A stretch of 64,000 nt of DNA from Pseudomonas sp. MM213. Lineage in GTDB: Bacteria; Pseudomonadota; Gammaproteobacteria; Pseudomonadales; Pseudomonadaceae. Under the pieces are notes generated by a model. The model saw only the letters and a list, made by a program, of their open reading frames with translations, did no database searches and had not been told where the DNA came from. A program made the position numbers and the translations under genes. Positions 56,101 through 64,000 of this stretch are shown here, piece by piece. Location: NCBI RefSeq assembly GCF_020423045.1, contig NZ_CP081943.1, positions 6,682,356 through 6,746,355 of the forward strand. The letters run 5' to 3'. Positions within the stretch are counted from its first letter, which is position 1; each line of letters begins with the position of its first letter.

Positions 56101-57087
56101 ATGGAGTTAAGCAAAGGATGGCAGTTGTTGGTGTTGCTGGTAGGTGTGTGGGTAGTTCCTGTTGTGTCGTCGGCGCAAACGCCACGGCATATCGTGTTCG
56201 CTTCGGACCCGCAGTTTCCCTGGACCGATAACACTGACGCCCGGTTGCCGGAGTCCGATTCTCAGAAGCGGGAGCGCTCCCGTTGGCTGATCGAAACGCA
56301 GTACGACAGTATTGCCGACTTCAGGCGGCAACAGGGTGGGAGCGCGGCGGTTCCCGTGATGATCAATGGCGATATGACTGCCTTCGGTCATGCGGATGAG
56401 CGTTCCTATGTCCAGCAGACGCTGGATGCGAAACTTCAAGGGGATTATGACTACGGGTTGGGTAATCATGACTATCAAAATAACGTGGATGATTGTTTTC
56501 TGAATAGTTGCGCCGCTGGAAGCATTGAAAATCTGAAGGAGCGCTATTGGGGAAAAGTCGGCAGTATGGATCTGGCAGCGCGGGCTTCATGGCCGAGCAC
56601 CACTTATTACGGAAGTCTCGCGTACTCCAGGGATTATGGCGATGTGCACTTGGTGCAGTTACATAACGAGCCAACTTACTCGGTGACCTTCTCTTCGGGG
56701 ACTTTTTTCAGTCCGACGGTTTTTGAAATTACCCCGGCACTCGATTGGCTTGAGCGTGACCTTCAGCAGGCACGCGCGCAGGGGAAAGTCATTCTACTGA
56801 ACATGCATAAACCCAATGATTTTATGGGTGACTGGAGTCAGGAAAAACGGTTCAGGGATATGATCGATAAGTATGAAGTGACTGCAATATTCGCCGGTCA
56901 TCTCCATGGGAACAGCGGCTCCATGTGGTACACGAACGGTGTGCCCGGTTTCATCAGCGGCAGTGCATCCCAGCAGACCTATCTGATCGCCAGTTTTTCC
57001 GAGGATCGCAAAAACCTGCACGTCTATGCGGTCGATAACAACCAGTGGCAAAAACGTGAGCTGATAGCGACAGTGCCGGTGTCATGA
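56101..57087 (+). CDS. Secreted calcineurin-like metallophosphoesterase
   Basis: A 328-residue exported phosphoesterase. A signal peptide (residues 1-25, VVPVVSSAQT) precedes metal-binding motifs ASDPQFPW, NGDMTAFGH, GLGNHDY, NMHKPND and FAGHLHGN in the order of the calcineurin fold. AGGGA before ATG 56101 supports the start. The substrate is unknown. It lies on the plus strand between ccoG and ccoP-1, which are on the minus strand, so it interrupts the usual contiguity of the cco genes. Confidence 0.87.
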   Translation: MELSKGWQLLVLLVGVWVVPVVSSAQTPRHIVFASDPQFPWTDNTDARLPESDSQKRERSRWLIETQYDSIADFRRQQGGSAAVPVMINGDMTAFGHADERSYVQQTLDAKLQGDYDYGLGNHDYQNNVDDCFLNSCAAGSIENLKERYWGKVGSMDLAARASWPSTTYYGSLAYSRDYGDVHLVQLHNEPTYSVTFSSGTFFSPTVFEITPALDWLERDLQQARAQGKVILLNMHKPNDFMGDWSQEKRFRDMIDKYEVTAIFAGHLHGNSGSMWYTNGVPGFISGSASQQTYLIASFSEDRKNLHVYAVDNNQWQKRELIATVPVS

Positions 57088-57106
57088 ATTCTGGCCAATA
57101 GCCCAT

Positions 57107-57146
57107 AAAAAAGGCCCCGCCAGATCACTGGCGGGGCCGTTTTTTT
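57107..57146. terminator. Bidirectional terminator between phosphoesterase and ccoP-1
   Basis: An 11-bp stem GGCCCCGCCAG/CTGGCGGGGCC with an ATCA loop, flanked by an A run on the left and a run of seven T on the right. Confidence 0.95.
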
Positions 57147-57162
57147 GCATCAAGCGTTTGCC

Positions 57163-58146
57163 TTACTGGGCATCCGCCGCCGGAGCTTTCTCACCGTGAG
57201 ACAAGCTGTAGACGTAAGCGGCCAGCAGGTGAACCTTGTCGTTGCCTTGCAGCTGTTCTTGCGCAGGCATCTGGCCCTGACGGCCGTAACGGATGGTCTG
57301 CTGCAGTTGAGCGAAGCTCGAACCGTAGATGAACGCGCCCGGGTGGGTCAGGTCAGGTGCGCCCATCGCTGGCGTCCCTTTGCCGGCCGGACCGTGGCAC
57401 GCCACGCAGTTGGCGGCGAACAGTTTCTGCCCGGCAGCCGGGTCAGCCTTGGTGCCTTCCGGCAGTTTGCGGCCATCGAGGCTGGTCAGGACGAACGCAG
57501 CAACATCAGCAACGCCTTGCTCGCCGATCACTTCAGCCCACGCCGGCATGACCGCGTGACGACCGCCCATGATGGTGGCCTTGATGGTTTCCGCTTCGCC
57601 GCCCCAGCGCCAGTCGGCGTCGGTCAGGTTCGGGAAGCCATAAGCGCCTTTGGCGTCGGAGCCGTGGCAAACCGAGCAGTTGGAGGCGAACAAACGGCCA
57701 CCCATCTTCAGGGCTTGCGGGTCCTTGGCGACTTCTTCGATCGGCATGGAAGCGAATTTGGCGAAGATCGGGCCGAACTTGGCGTCCGACTTGGCCATTT
57801 CCTTTTCCCACTCGTGAACGCCGGTCCAGCCGCTCTGGCCGTTGGCGAACGCGGTCTGCTTCTCGTTATCCAGGTAGTTGTAACCCGGCAGCAGGCCTTT
57901 CCAGTTGCCCAGGCCCGGGTACAGCACCAGGTAACCCAGGGCGAAAATGATGGTGCCCACGAACAGCATGAACCACCATTTCGGCAGCGGGTTGTCGTAC
58001 TCCTCGATCCCGTCGAAGGAGTGGCCAACCGTTTCTTCGGTGGCTTCGCTGCGCTGGCCCTTGCGGGTGGACAGCAACAGCCAGGTCAGGGCGAAGATGG
58101 TGCCGAGACTGAGGACTGTGACGTACAGACTCCAGAACGTAGTCAT
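57163..58146 (-). CDS. ccoP: Cbb3 cytochrome oxidase subunit III (diheme), cluster 1
   Basis: A 327-residue membrane-anchored c-type cytochrome with an N-terminal two-helix anchor, then heme sites CSVCH and CVACH. It passes electrons to CcoO and CcoN. It overlaps ccoQ by four bases. Compared with the cluster 2 copy, it carries about 14 more residues after LPGY (between membrane anchor and GWTGVHEW). Confidence 0.95.
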   Translation of the reverse strand: MTTFWSLYVTVLSLGTIFALTWLLLSTRKGQRSEATEETVGHSFDGIEEYDNPLPKWWFMLFVGTIIFALGYLVLYPGLGNWKGLLPGYNYLDNEKQTAFANGQSGWTGVHEWEKEMAKSDAKFGPIFAKFASMPIEEVAKDPQALKMGGRLFASNCSVCHGSDAKGAYGFPNLTDADWRWGGEAETIKATIMGGRHAVMPAWAEVIGEQGVADVAAFVLTSLDGRKLPEGTKADPAAGQKLFAANCVACHGPAGKGTPAMGAPDLTHPGAFIYGSSFAQLQQTIRYGRQGQMPAQEQLQGNDKVHLLAAYVYSLSHGEKAPAADAQ

Positions 58147-58328
58147 TCTTTGTTACTCCTAGAAGCTTGCTCGACGTGCTTGATGGCTTCGGGATCATCC
58201 GCGAAAGGCAGCAAGGTCGCGTCTTCAAACTCCGACTTGCGCTTGGGGCTGAACACCCACAGCGCCAGACCGATGAAGGCCACCATCACAACAACGGTGC
58301 CCAGGCCACGAATCATCCCGATATCCAT
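58143..58328 (-). CDS. ccoQ: Cbb3 oxidase small subunit CcoQ, cluster 1
   Basis: A 61-residue one-helix protein ([20 protein letters not shown]) that stabilises the oxidase in other bacteria. It follows ccoO by five bases and overlaps ccoP, typical of a ccoNOQP operon. Confidence 0.93.
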   Translation of the reverse strand: MDIGMIRGLGTVVVMVAFIGLALWVFSPKRKSEFEDATLLPFADDPEAIKHVEQASRSNKE

Positions 58329-58333
58329 CTAAA

Positions 58334-58942
58334 TCACCGTTTGCTTTTGATGATGGTGCCCAGGCCTTGCAGATAGGCCACCAGCGCGTCCATTTCGGTT
58401 TTGCCCTTCACAGCATCCTTGGCACCGGCGATGTCTTCGTCGGTGTAAGGGACGCCGAGCGTGCGCAAGACTTCCATTTTCTTGGCGGTGTCTTTGCCGT
58501 CGAGCTTGTTTTCCACGAGGAACGGGTAGGCCGGCATTTTCGACTCGGGCACTACGTTGCGCGGGTTGTACAAATGCGCACGCTGCCAGTCATCGGAGTA
58601 ACGACCGCCGACACGGGCCAGGTCCGGACCGGTACGCTTGGAACCCCACAGGAACGGGTGGTCCCAGACGCTTTCACCGGCAACCGAGTAGTGGCCGTAG
58701 CGTTCGGTTTCAGCACGGAACGGGCGGATCATCTGCGAGTGGCAGCTGACACAACCGTTGGCGATGTAGATGTCGCGGCCTTCCAGTTCAAGGGCGGTAC
58801 GAGGCTTCATGCCTTCGACCGGCTTGTTGGTGACGTCCTGGAAAAACAGCGGAACGATCTGGGTCAGGCCGCCGATGCTGACGGCGATGACCATGAAGAA
58901 GGCCAGCAGGCCAATATTCTTCTCGACTGCTTCATGCTTCAT
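58334..58942 (-). CDS. ccoO: Cbb3 cytochrome oxidase subunit II (monoheme), cluster 1
   Basis: A 202-residue membrane-anchored cytochrome c with an N-terminal helix and heme site CVSCHSQ at about 61-67; a methionine in [10 protein letters not shown] would be the second ligand. Its start shares a base with the ccoN stop (TGATG). Confidence 0.96.
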   Translation of the reverse strand: MKHEAVEKNIGLLAFFMVIAVSIGGLTQIVPLFFQDVTNKPVEGMKPRTALELEGRDIYIANGCVSCHSQMIRPFRAETERYGHYSVAGESVWDHPFLWGSKRTGPDLARVGGRYSDDWQRAHLYNPRNVVPESKMPAYPFLVENKLDGKDTAKKMEVLRTLGVPYTDEDIAGAKDAVKGKTEMDALVAYLQGLGTIIKSKR

Positions 58943-60384
58943 CAGTGAGCTCCAACTACAGCAATCTGTTCGGCGGCTTCAGCTTCGGCCGGGTTCGAGG
59001 CACGTACGGTACGCCATACGTTGTAGGCCATGAGCAGCATGCCGGTGGCGAAGAATGCGCCGCCCAATGCGCGAACGATGAAGCCCGGGTGGCTGGCTTG
59101 CAGCGCTTCGACGAACGAGTAGGTGAGGGTGCCGTCGTCGTTGATTGCACGCCACATCAGACCCTGGGTGATGCCGTTGACCCACATCGAAGCGATGTAC
59201 AGCACGGTACCGATGGTCGCGAGCCAGAAGTGTGCGTTGATCAGGCCGATGCTGTGCATCTGCGCGCGACCGAACAGTTTCGGGATCATGTGGTAGATCG
59301 CGCCGATCGAGATCATCGCTACCCAGCCAAGAGCGCCGGCGTGTACGTGGCCGATGGTCCAGTCGGTGTAGTGCGACAGCGAGTTGACGGTCTTGATCGC
59401 CATCATCGGACCTTCGAAGGTCGACATGCCGTAGAACGCCAGCGATACCACGAGGAAGCGCAGGATCGGGTCGGTGCGCAGCTTATGCCAGGCACCCGAC
59501 AGGGTCATCATGCCGTTGATCATGCCGCCCCAGCTTGGCGCCAGCAGGATGATCGACATGGCCATGCCCAACGACTGCGCCCAGTCCGGCAGCGCGGTGT
59601 AGTGCAGGTGGTGCGGACCGGCCCAGATGTACAGGGTGATCAGCGCCCAGAAGTGCACGATGGACAGGCGATAGGAGTAGATCGGACGCTCGGCCTGCTT
59701 CGGAACGAAGTAGTACATCATCCCGAGGAAGCCGGTGGTCAGGAAGAAACCTACGGCGTTGTGGCCGTACCACCACTGGATCATCGCATCCGTCGCACCG
59801 GCGTAGGCCGAGTAGGACTTGAAGAAACTGACCGGCAGCGAGGCGTGGTTGACGATGTGCAGCATCGCCGTCACGACGATGAAGGCACCGTAGAACCAGT
59901 TGCCCACATAGATGTGCTTGGTCTTGCGCTTGGTGATGGTGCCGAAGAACACCAGGCCGTAGGTGACCCAGACGATGGCCAGCAGAATAGCCAGGGGCCA
60001 TTCCAGCTCAGCGTATTCCTTGGTGGTGGTGTAACCCAACGGCAAGGTAACGATGGCGCCGACGATCACCGCTTGCCAACCCCAGAAGGTGAAGGCCGCG
60101 AGGCTGTCGGAAATCAGTCGCGTTTGGCAGGTTCGCTGCACGACGTAATAAGAAGTGGCAAACAGTGCACAACCACCAAAGGCGAAAATCACCAGGTTAG
60201 TGTGCAACGGGCGCAGGCGTCCAAAGCTCGTCCACGGCAGACCGAAGTTCAACTCCGGCCAGACCAGTTGCGAGGCGATGAAGACACCGAGCCCCATGCC
60301 AAGGATCCCCCAGACCACCGTCATGATGGCGAACTGGCGGACTACCTTATAGTTATAAGCAGTCGGACTGATTGCTGTGCTCAT
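58942..60384 (-). CDS. ccoN: Cbb3 cytochrome oxidase catalytic subunit I, cluster 1
   Basis: A 480-residue twelve-helix subunit that reduces oxygen at a heme b3-copper centre. Signature segments are [28 protein letters not shown] (copper/heme His pair) and [20 protein letters not shown] 60384 ([13 protein letters not shown]) is the expected start; the open 55 upstream codons are promoter sequence. A candidate Anr-like site lies 86-99 bases upstream. Confidence 0.96.
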   Translation of the reverse strand: MSTAISPTAYNYKVVRQFAIMTVVWGILGMGLGVFIASQLVWPELNFGLPWTSFGRLRPLHTNLVIFAFGGCALFATSYYVVQRTCQTRLISDSLAAFTFWGWQAVIVGAIVTLPLGYTTTKEYAELEWPLAILLAIVWVTYGLVFFGTITKRKTKHIYVGNWFYGAFIVVTAMLHIVNHASLPVSFFKSYSAYAGATDAMIQWWYGHNAVGFFLTTGFLGMMYYFVPKQAERPIYSYRLSIVHFWALITLYIWAGPHHLHYTALPDWAQSLGMAMSIILLAPSWGGMINGMMTLSGAWHKLRTDPILRFLVVSLAFYGMSTFEGPMMAIKTVNSLSHYTDWTIGHVHAGALGWVAMISIGAIYHMIPKLFGRAQMHSIGLINAHFWLATIGTVLYIASMWVNGITQGLMWRAINDDGTLTYSFVEALQASHPGFIVRALGGAFFATGMLLMAYNVWRTVRASNPAEAEAAEQIAVVGAH

Positions 60385-60469
60385 TCTAAGGTTCCACGGT
60401 TTGGGTGTTTTATTAGGAGTAAAAATCGGCCGCAAGTATGGAGAAAGCAGGGGGTCATTGCAACGCGCC

Positions 60470-60483
60470 ATGACCTGGGTCAA
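60470..60483 (-). promoter_or_regulatory. Imperfect Anr-like site upstream of ccoN-1
   Basis: TTGACCCAGGTCAT matches TTGAT-N4-ATCAA at 7 of 10 positions. It lies 86 bases before the ccoN start. The rest of 60385-60868 contains a 9-bp hairpin at 60827-60853 after ccoP-2 and no gene. Confidence 0.45.
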
Positions 60484-60868
60484 TGCTTTCAAAAGCTGAT
60501 TCTGCGGCCTTTCCATGCGCCGCGTAAGGACAAAATCGCCCTCGGACAAAATGTCGCAGCGAACGAAAATGATGAGAGGGTCAGGTCAGTTGTAACGGGG
60601 TGTGTTCAAACGCAACGATCGGGTGACCGATGGCAATTGGCACGACAGCCGGTATCTACCAGCCTTTGCGGCTTGTCATCGAGCTGATTCGTCGAACACA
60701 TCGGGTCGGGTCGACCTGGAACCGGCTCAAGCCAGTCCGCATCGGGGCAAGCTTAGACCCGAATCTGGTGAACCGAAAGGCGGACTAACGGAGGGGTGCG
60801 ACAATGGGTCGCAAAGGGGCAGGGAACTGCCGCATCCGAGAAGAATGCGGCAGCAGAGCGGTCAAGAA

Positions 60869-61822
60869 TTATTCGCTTTTGCCTTCGGCCTGCAAACGCT
60901 CTGTATTCAGACCGTGGGACAGGCTGTACACATAAGCGGCCAGCAGTTGCACTTTGTCGTTGCCGAGCAGTTCGTTCTGCGCCGGCATATGGCCCTGGCG
61001 GCCATGGCGGATCGTTTGTTGCAGTTGCGCCAGGCTTGTACCGTAGATAAAACCGGCCGGTTGCGTCAGGTTCGGCGCACCCATGGCTTCAGTGCCCTGG
61101 CCGTTTGCCCCATGACAGGCTACGCAGGTGGTGCTGAATGCTTGCTGTCCGGCTTGCAGGTCGGCGGTGTCGCCAGCCGGCAATGGCAGGCCGGCCAGTT
61201 CATGACGCACATACGCTGCAACGTTTTTCACGCCGGCTTCACCGAGGATTTCACCCCAGGCCGGCATCGCTGCCATGCGTCCACCCATGATCGTGGTCTT
61301 GATCATCTCGGCGTCACCGCCCCAGCGCCAGTTGCTGTCGGCCAGGTTCGGGAAGCCGAAAGCGCCCTTGGCATCCGAGCCGTGACACACCGAGCAGTTC
61401 GAGGCGAACAGGCGACCGCCCATTTTCAGCGCTTGCGGGTCCTTGGCCACTTCTTCCACCGGCATGGCGGCGAATTTGGCGAAGATCGGTCCGAACTTCG
61501 CGTCGGCCTTGTTCATCTCCTTTTCCCATTCGTGAACGCCGGTCCAGCCGTTCTCGTAACCCGGCAGGATGCCTTTCCAGTTGCCCAGGCCCGGGTAAAG
61601 AATCAGGTAGCCCACGGCGAACACCAGCGTGCCGGCGAACAGCATGAACCACCACTGCGGCAGCGGATTGTCATATTCCTCGATGCCGTCGAAGCTGTGG
61701 CCCATGGTCTGGTCGACGCTGCCCTTGGTTTCGCCCTTGCGGGTGCCGATCAGCAGCCAGGTCAGGCCGATCAGGCTGCCGATGGTCAGTACGCAGATCC
61801 ACGTACTCCAGAAAGTGGTCAT
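60869..61822 (-). CDS. ccoP: Cbb3 oxidase subunit III (diheme), cluster 2
   Basis: A 317-residue paralog of the cluster 1 CcoP with the same two heme sites (CSVCH, CVACH). The segment after the membrane anchor is shorter ([10 protein letters not shown]), and the C-terminus ends [12 protein letters not shown]. It overlaps ccoQ-2 by four bases. Confidence 0.95.
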   Translation of the reverse strand: MTTFWSTWICVLTIGSLIGLTWLLIGTRKGETKGSVDQTMGHSFDGIEEYDNPLPQWWFMLFAGTLVFAVGYLILYPGLGNWKGILPGYENGWTGVHEWEKEMNKADAKFGPIFAKFAAMPVEEVAKDPQALKMGGRLFASNCSVCHGSDAKGAFGFPNLADSNWRWGGDAEMIKTTIMGGRMAAMPAWGEILGEAGVKNVAAYVRHELAGLPLPAGDTADLQAGQQAFSTTCVACHGANGQGTEAMGAPNLTQPAGFIYGTSLAQLQQTIRHGRQGHMPAQNELLGNDKVQLLAAYVYSLSHGLNTERLQAEGKSE

Positions 61823-62028
61823 GACCGGGTACTCCTTGCTTCAGGTTCTTGGGTGCTATCGGCTTGTGGCTCATCGGCGAACGGCAGCAAACGTGCTTCG
61901 GCGAACTCCGGATTGCGCTTGCTGTTGAACACCCACAACGTCAGGCCGACGAAGGCCACGAACACCACGACCGTGCCCAGGCCGCGAATCAATCCACTGC
62001 TCATTACGCTCATTATTTCAAAGGGCAT
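61819..62028 (-). CDS. ccoQ: Cbb3 oxidase small subunit CcoQ, cluster 2
   Basis: A 69-residue one-helix protein. ATG 62028 is preferred because GAGG lies six bases upstream; internal ATG codons at 62013 and 62004 would give the shorter [11 protein letters not shown] form that aligns with CcoQ-1. The C-terminal tail ([15 protein letters not shown]) differs from copy 1. Confidence 0.88.
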   Translation of the reverse strand: MPFEIMSVMSSGLIRGLGTVVVFVAFVGLTLWVFNSKRNPEFAEARLLPFADEPQADSTQEPEARSTRS

Positions 62029-62031
62029 GGC

Positions 62032-62640
62032 TCACCTCTTGCTCTTGATGGCAGTGCCGAGCACTTGCAGGTAGGCGACCAGTGCGTCCATTTCGGTCTT
62101 GCCCTTGAGCGATTCGACCGAGCCTGCGATGTCTGCATCGGTGTACGGCACGCCGAGGGTGCGCATCGCCTTGATCTTGGTTTCGGTGTGGCTGCTGTCG
62201 AGCTGATTGGCCACCAGCCATGGATAGGCCGGCATCTTCGATTCCGGCACCACGTTGCGCGGGTTGTACAAGTGCGCGCGGTGCCAGTCTTCGGAGTAAC
62301 GGCCGCCGACACGGGCCAGGTCCGGACCGGTACGCTTGGAACCCCACAGGAACGGGTGATCCCAGACGCTTTCCCCGGCCACCGAGTAGTGACCGTAACG
62401 CTCGGTCTCGGCACGGAACGGCCGGATCATCTGCGAGTGGCAACCGACGCAGCCTTCGCGGATGTAAATGTCGCGACCTTCCAGTTGCAGCGCGGTGTAG
62501 GGCTTCATGCCTTCCACCGGTTTATTGGTCACGTCCTGGAAGAACAGCGGGACGATCTGGGTCAGACCGCCGATGCTCACGGCCAGGACCATCAGCAGCA
62601 TCAGCAGGCCGACGTTTTTTTCGATTGTTTCGTGTTTCAT
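62032..62640 (-). CDS. ccoO: Cbb3 oxidase subunit II (monoheme), cluster 2
   Basis: A 202-residue paralog of the cluster 1 CcoO, almost identical over most of its length, with heme site CVGCHSQ. It starts 10 bases after ccoN-2. Confidence 0.96.
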   Translation of the reverse strand: MKHETIEKNVGLLMLLMVLAVSIGGLTQIVPLFFQDVTNKPVEGMKPYTALQLEGRDIYIREGCVGCHSQMIRPFRAETERYGHYSVAGESVWDHPFLWGSKRTGPDLARVGGRYSEDWHRAHLYNPRNVVPESKMPAYPWLVANQLDSSHTETKIKAMRTLGVPYTDADIAGSVESLKGKTEMDALVAYLQVLGTAIKSKR

Positions 62641-62650
62641 CTCGGACTCC

Positions 62651-64000
62651 TCAGGCCATCTGCGCGGCAGCGGCGACTTCGGCAGGCTGCGAGGCCCGCA
62701 CGGTGCGCCAGGTGTTGTAAGCCATCAGGAACATGCCGCTGAGGAAGATCGCACCGCCCACCAGTCGCACGATGAAGCCTGGGTGGCTGGCCACCAGGGT
62801 TTCGACGAAGGAGTAGGTCAGCGTGCCGTCTTCGTTGACTGCGCGCCACATCAGACCCTGGGCGATGCCGTTGACCCACATCGAGGCGATGTACAGCACG
62901 GTGCCGATAGTGGCCAGCCAGAAGTGCGCGTTGATCAGGCCGATGCTGTGCATCTGCGGGCGACCGAAGATTTTCGGGATCATGTGGTACAGCGCGCCGA
63001 TGGAAATCATCGCCACCCAGCCGAGTGCGCCGGCGTGTACGTGGCCGATGGTCCAGTCGGTGTAGTGGGAGAGGGCGTTCACGGTCTTGATCGCCATCAT
63101 CGGCCCTTCGAAGGTCGACATGCCGTAGAACGCGAGCGAGACCACGAGGAAGCGCAGGATCGGGTCACTGCGCAACTTATGCCAGGCACCGGAGAGCGTC
63201 ATCATGCCGTTGATCATGCCGCCCCAGCTTGGCGCCAGCAGGATCAGCGACATCACCATGCCCAGCGACTGCGCCCAGTCCGGCAGCGCGGTGTAGTGCA
63301 AGTGGTGCGGACCGGCCCAGATGTACAGGGTGATCAGCGCCCAGAAGTGCACGATCGACAGGCGATAGGAATACACCGGACGCTCGGCCTGTTTCGGCAC
63401 GAAGTAGTACATCATCCCGAGGAAACCGGCGGTGAGGAAAAAGCCTACGGCGTTGTGGCCGTACCACCACTGCACCATGGCATCGGTCGCACCGGCGTAC
63501 AGCGAGTAGGACTTGGTGAAACTCACCGGCAGCTCAAGGTTGTTGACGATGTGCAAAATCGCCACGGTGATGATGAAACCACCGAAGAACCAGTTGCCCA
63601 CATAGATGTGCTTGGTCTTGCGCTTGGCCAGCGTGCCGAAAAACACGATGGCGTAGGCGACCCAGACGATGGTGATCAGGATATCGATCGGCCATTCCAG
63701 CTCGGCGTATTCCTTGGAGCTGGTGTAGCCCAGCGGCAGGCTGATCGCCGCCAGCAGAATCACCAGTTGCCAGCCCCAGAAGCAGAACGCGGCGACTTTC
63801 GGCGCAAACAGTTGTGTCTGGCAGGTGCGTTGCACCGAATAGAACGAACTGGCGAACAGGGCGCAGCCGCCGAACGCGAAGATCACCGCGTTGGTGTGCA
63901 GTGGGCGCAAGCGGCCAAAACTGGTCCACGGCAAATTGAAGTTGAGTTCGGGCCAGACCAATTGAGCCGCGAGAAAAACCCCGAGCCCCATGCCGACGAT
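62651..64000 (-). CDS. ccoN: Cbb3 oxidase catalytic subunit I, cluster 2, N-terminus beyond the window
   Basis: The visible part gives over 440 residues of CcoN-2, with the same signature segments as CcoN-1 ([28 protein letters not shown]). About 30 N-terminal residues and the promoter lie past base 64000. In P. aeruginosa the equivalent operon is the Anr-induced one (from memory), but its control region is not visible here. Confidence 0.95.
   Translation of the reverse strand: MVGMGLGVFLAAQLVWPELNFNLPWTSFGRLRPLHTNAVIFAFGGCALFASSFYSVQRTCQTQLFAPKVAAFCFWGWQLVILLAAISLPLGYTSSKEYAELEWPIDILITIVWVAYAIVFFGTLAKRKTKHIYVGNWFFGGFIITVAILHIVNNLELPVSFTKSYSLYAGATDAMVQWWYGHNAVGFFLTAGFLGMMYYFVPKQAERPVYSYRLSIVHFWALITLYIWAGPHHLHYTALPDWAQSLGMVMSLILLAPSWGGMINGMMTLSGAWHKLRSDPILRFLVVSLAFYGMSTFEGPMMAIKTVNALSHYTDWTIGHVHAGALGWVAMISIGALYHMIPKIFGRPQMHSIGLINAHFWLATIGTVLYIASMWVNGIAQGLMWRAVNEDGTLTYSFVETLVASHPGFIVRLVGGAIFLSGMFLMAYNTWRTVRASQPAEVAAAAQMA

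Noticed and set aside
58945..60687. 580-residue open frame opposite ccoN-1
   Set aside because: Antisense shadow of a strongly conserved gene.

Overview
The window is chromosomal DNA of a Pseudomonas, most likely of the P. fluorescens group. The evidence is the gene order (purine catabolism, smc-zipA-ligA, dnaX-ybaB-recR, apt-anr-hemN, ccoSIHG, two cco operons), which follows the order I remember for P. aeruginosa PAO1 around PA1519-PA1557, together with the high GC and thirteen paired REP palindromes of fluorescens type. No database search was possible; names rest on motifs, length and context.

Layout. 1-2.7 kb: tail of rlmKL and a CHASE-PAS-GGEEF diguanylate cyclase. 2.8-4.9 kb: dacB (PBP4) and yggL. 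5.0-14.5 kb: purine catabolism, with a BenE-type transporter, a GntR regulator, guanine deaminase, xdhC-xdhB-xdhA and a divergent second GntR regulator. 14.5-23.0 kb: smc, zipA, ligA and a zinc metallopeptidase-like gene. 23.2-36.4 kb: a 13.1-kb genomic island in the 4.5S SRP RNA gene ffs, flanked by two identical 131-bp copies that each contain the whole RNA. 36.5-49.2 kb: XRE regulator, PAS-GGDEF-EAL protein, periplasmic binding protein, dnaX, ybaB, an MDR oxidoreductase, recR, acyl-CoA dehydrogenase, apt, anr, a small helical protein and hemN. 49.4-64 kb: cbb3 oxidase assembly genes (SafE-like, ccoS, ccoI, ccoH, ccoG), a Phd-VapC toxin-antitoxin pair, a secreted metallophosphoesterase, and two tandem ccoNOQP operons, the second running off the window.

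The island carries a tyrosine integrase next to its left end, a superfamily 1 helicase preceded by one or two small ORFs, an RNase HI gene broken by a single in-frame TAG, two kinds of tandem repeat, a ribbon-helix-helix/helix-turn-helix operon with repeated upstream motifs, a serine recombinase with an inverted repeat in front, an acidic secreted peptide, an ApeA-like HEPN protein, an unknown protein with a conserved-looking KDGGAH segment, and a DUF262-DUF1524 (GmrSD-like) nuclease. It has no REP elements, and parts (about 30.8-35.4 kb) are visibly AT-richer than the core. I read it as an integrative element loaded with probable anti-phage genes; the helicase module and the HEPN and KDGGAH genes are the best candidates for undescribed systems.

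Regulation visible in the sequence: a perfect Anr/FNR box ahead of hemN, looser Anr-like sites ahead of ccoG and ccoN-1, two tandem palindromes ahead of xdhA, and an ATTGT-GT-ACAAT palindrome between the transporter and the first GntR gene. Thus anr and much of the oxygen-limited respiratory machinery it would control lie within 17 kb.
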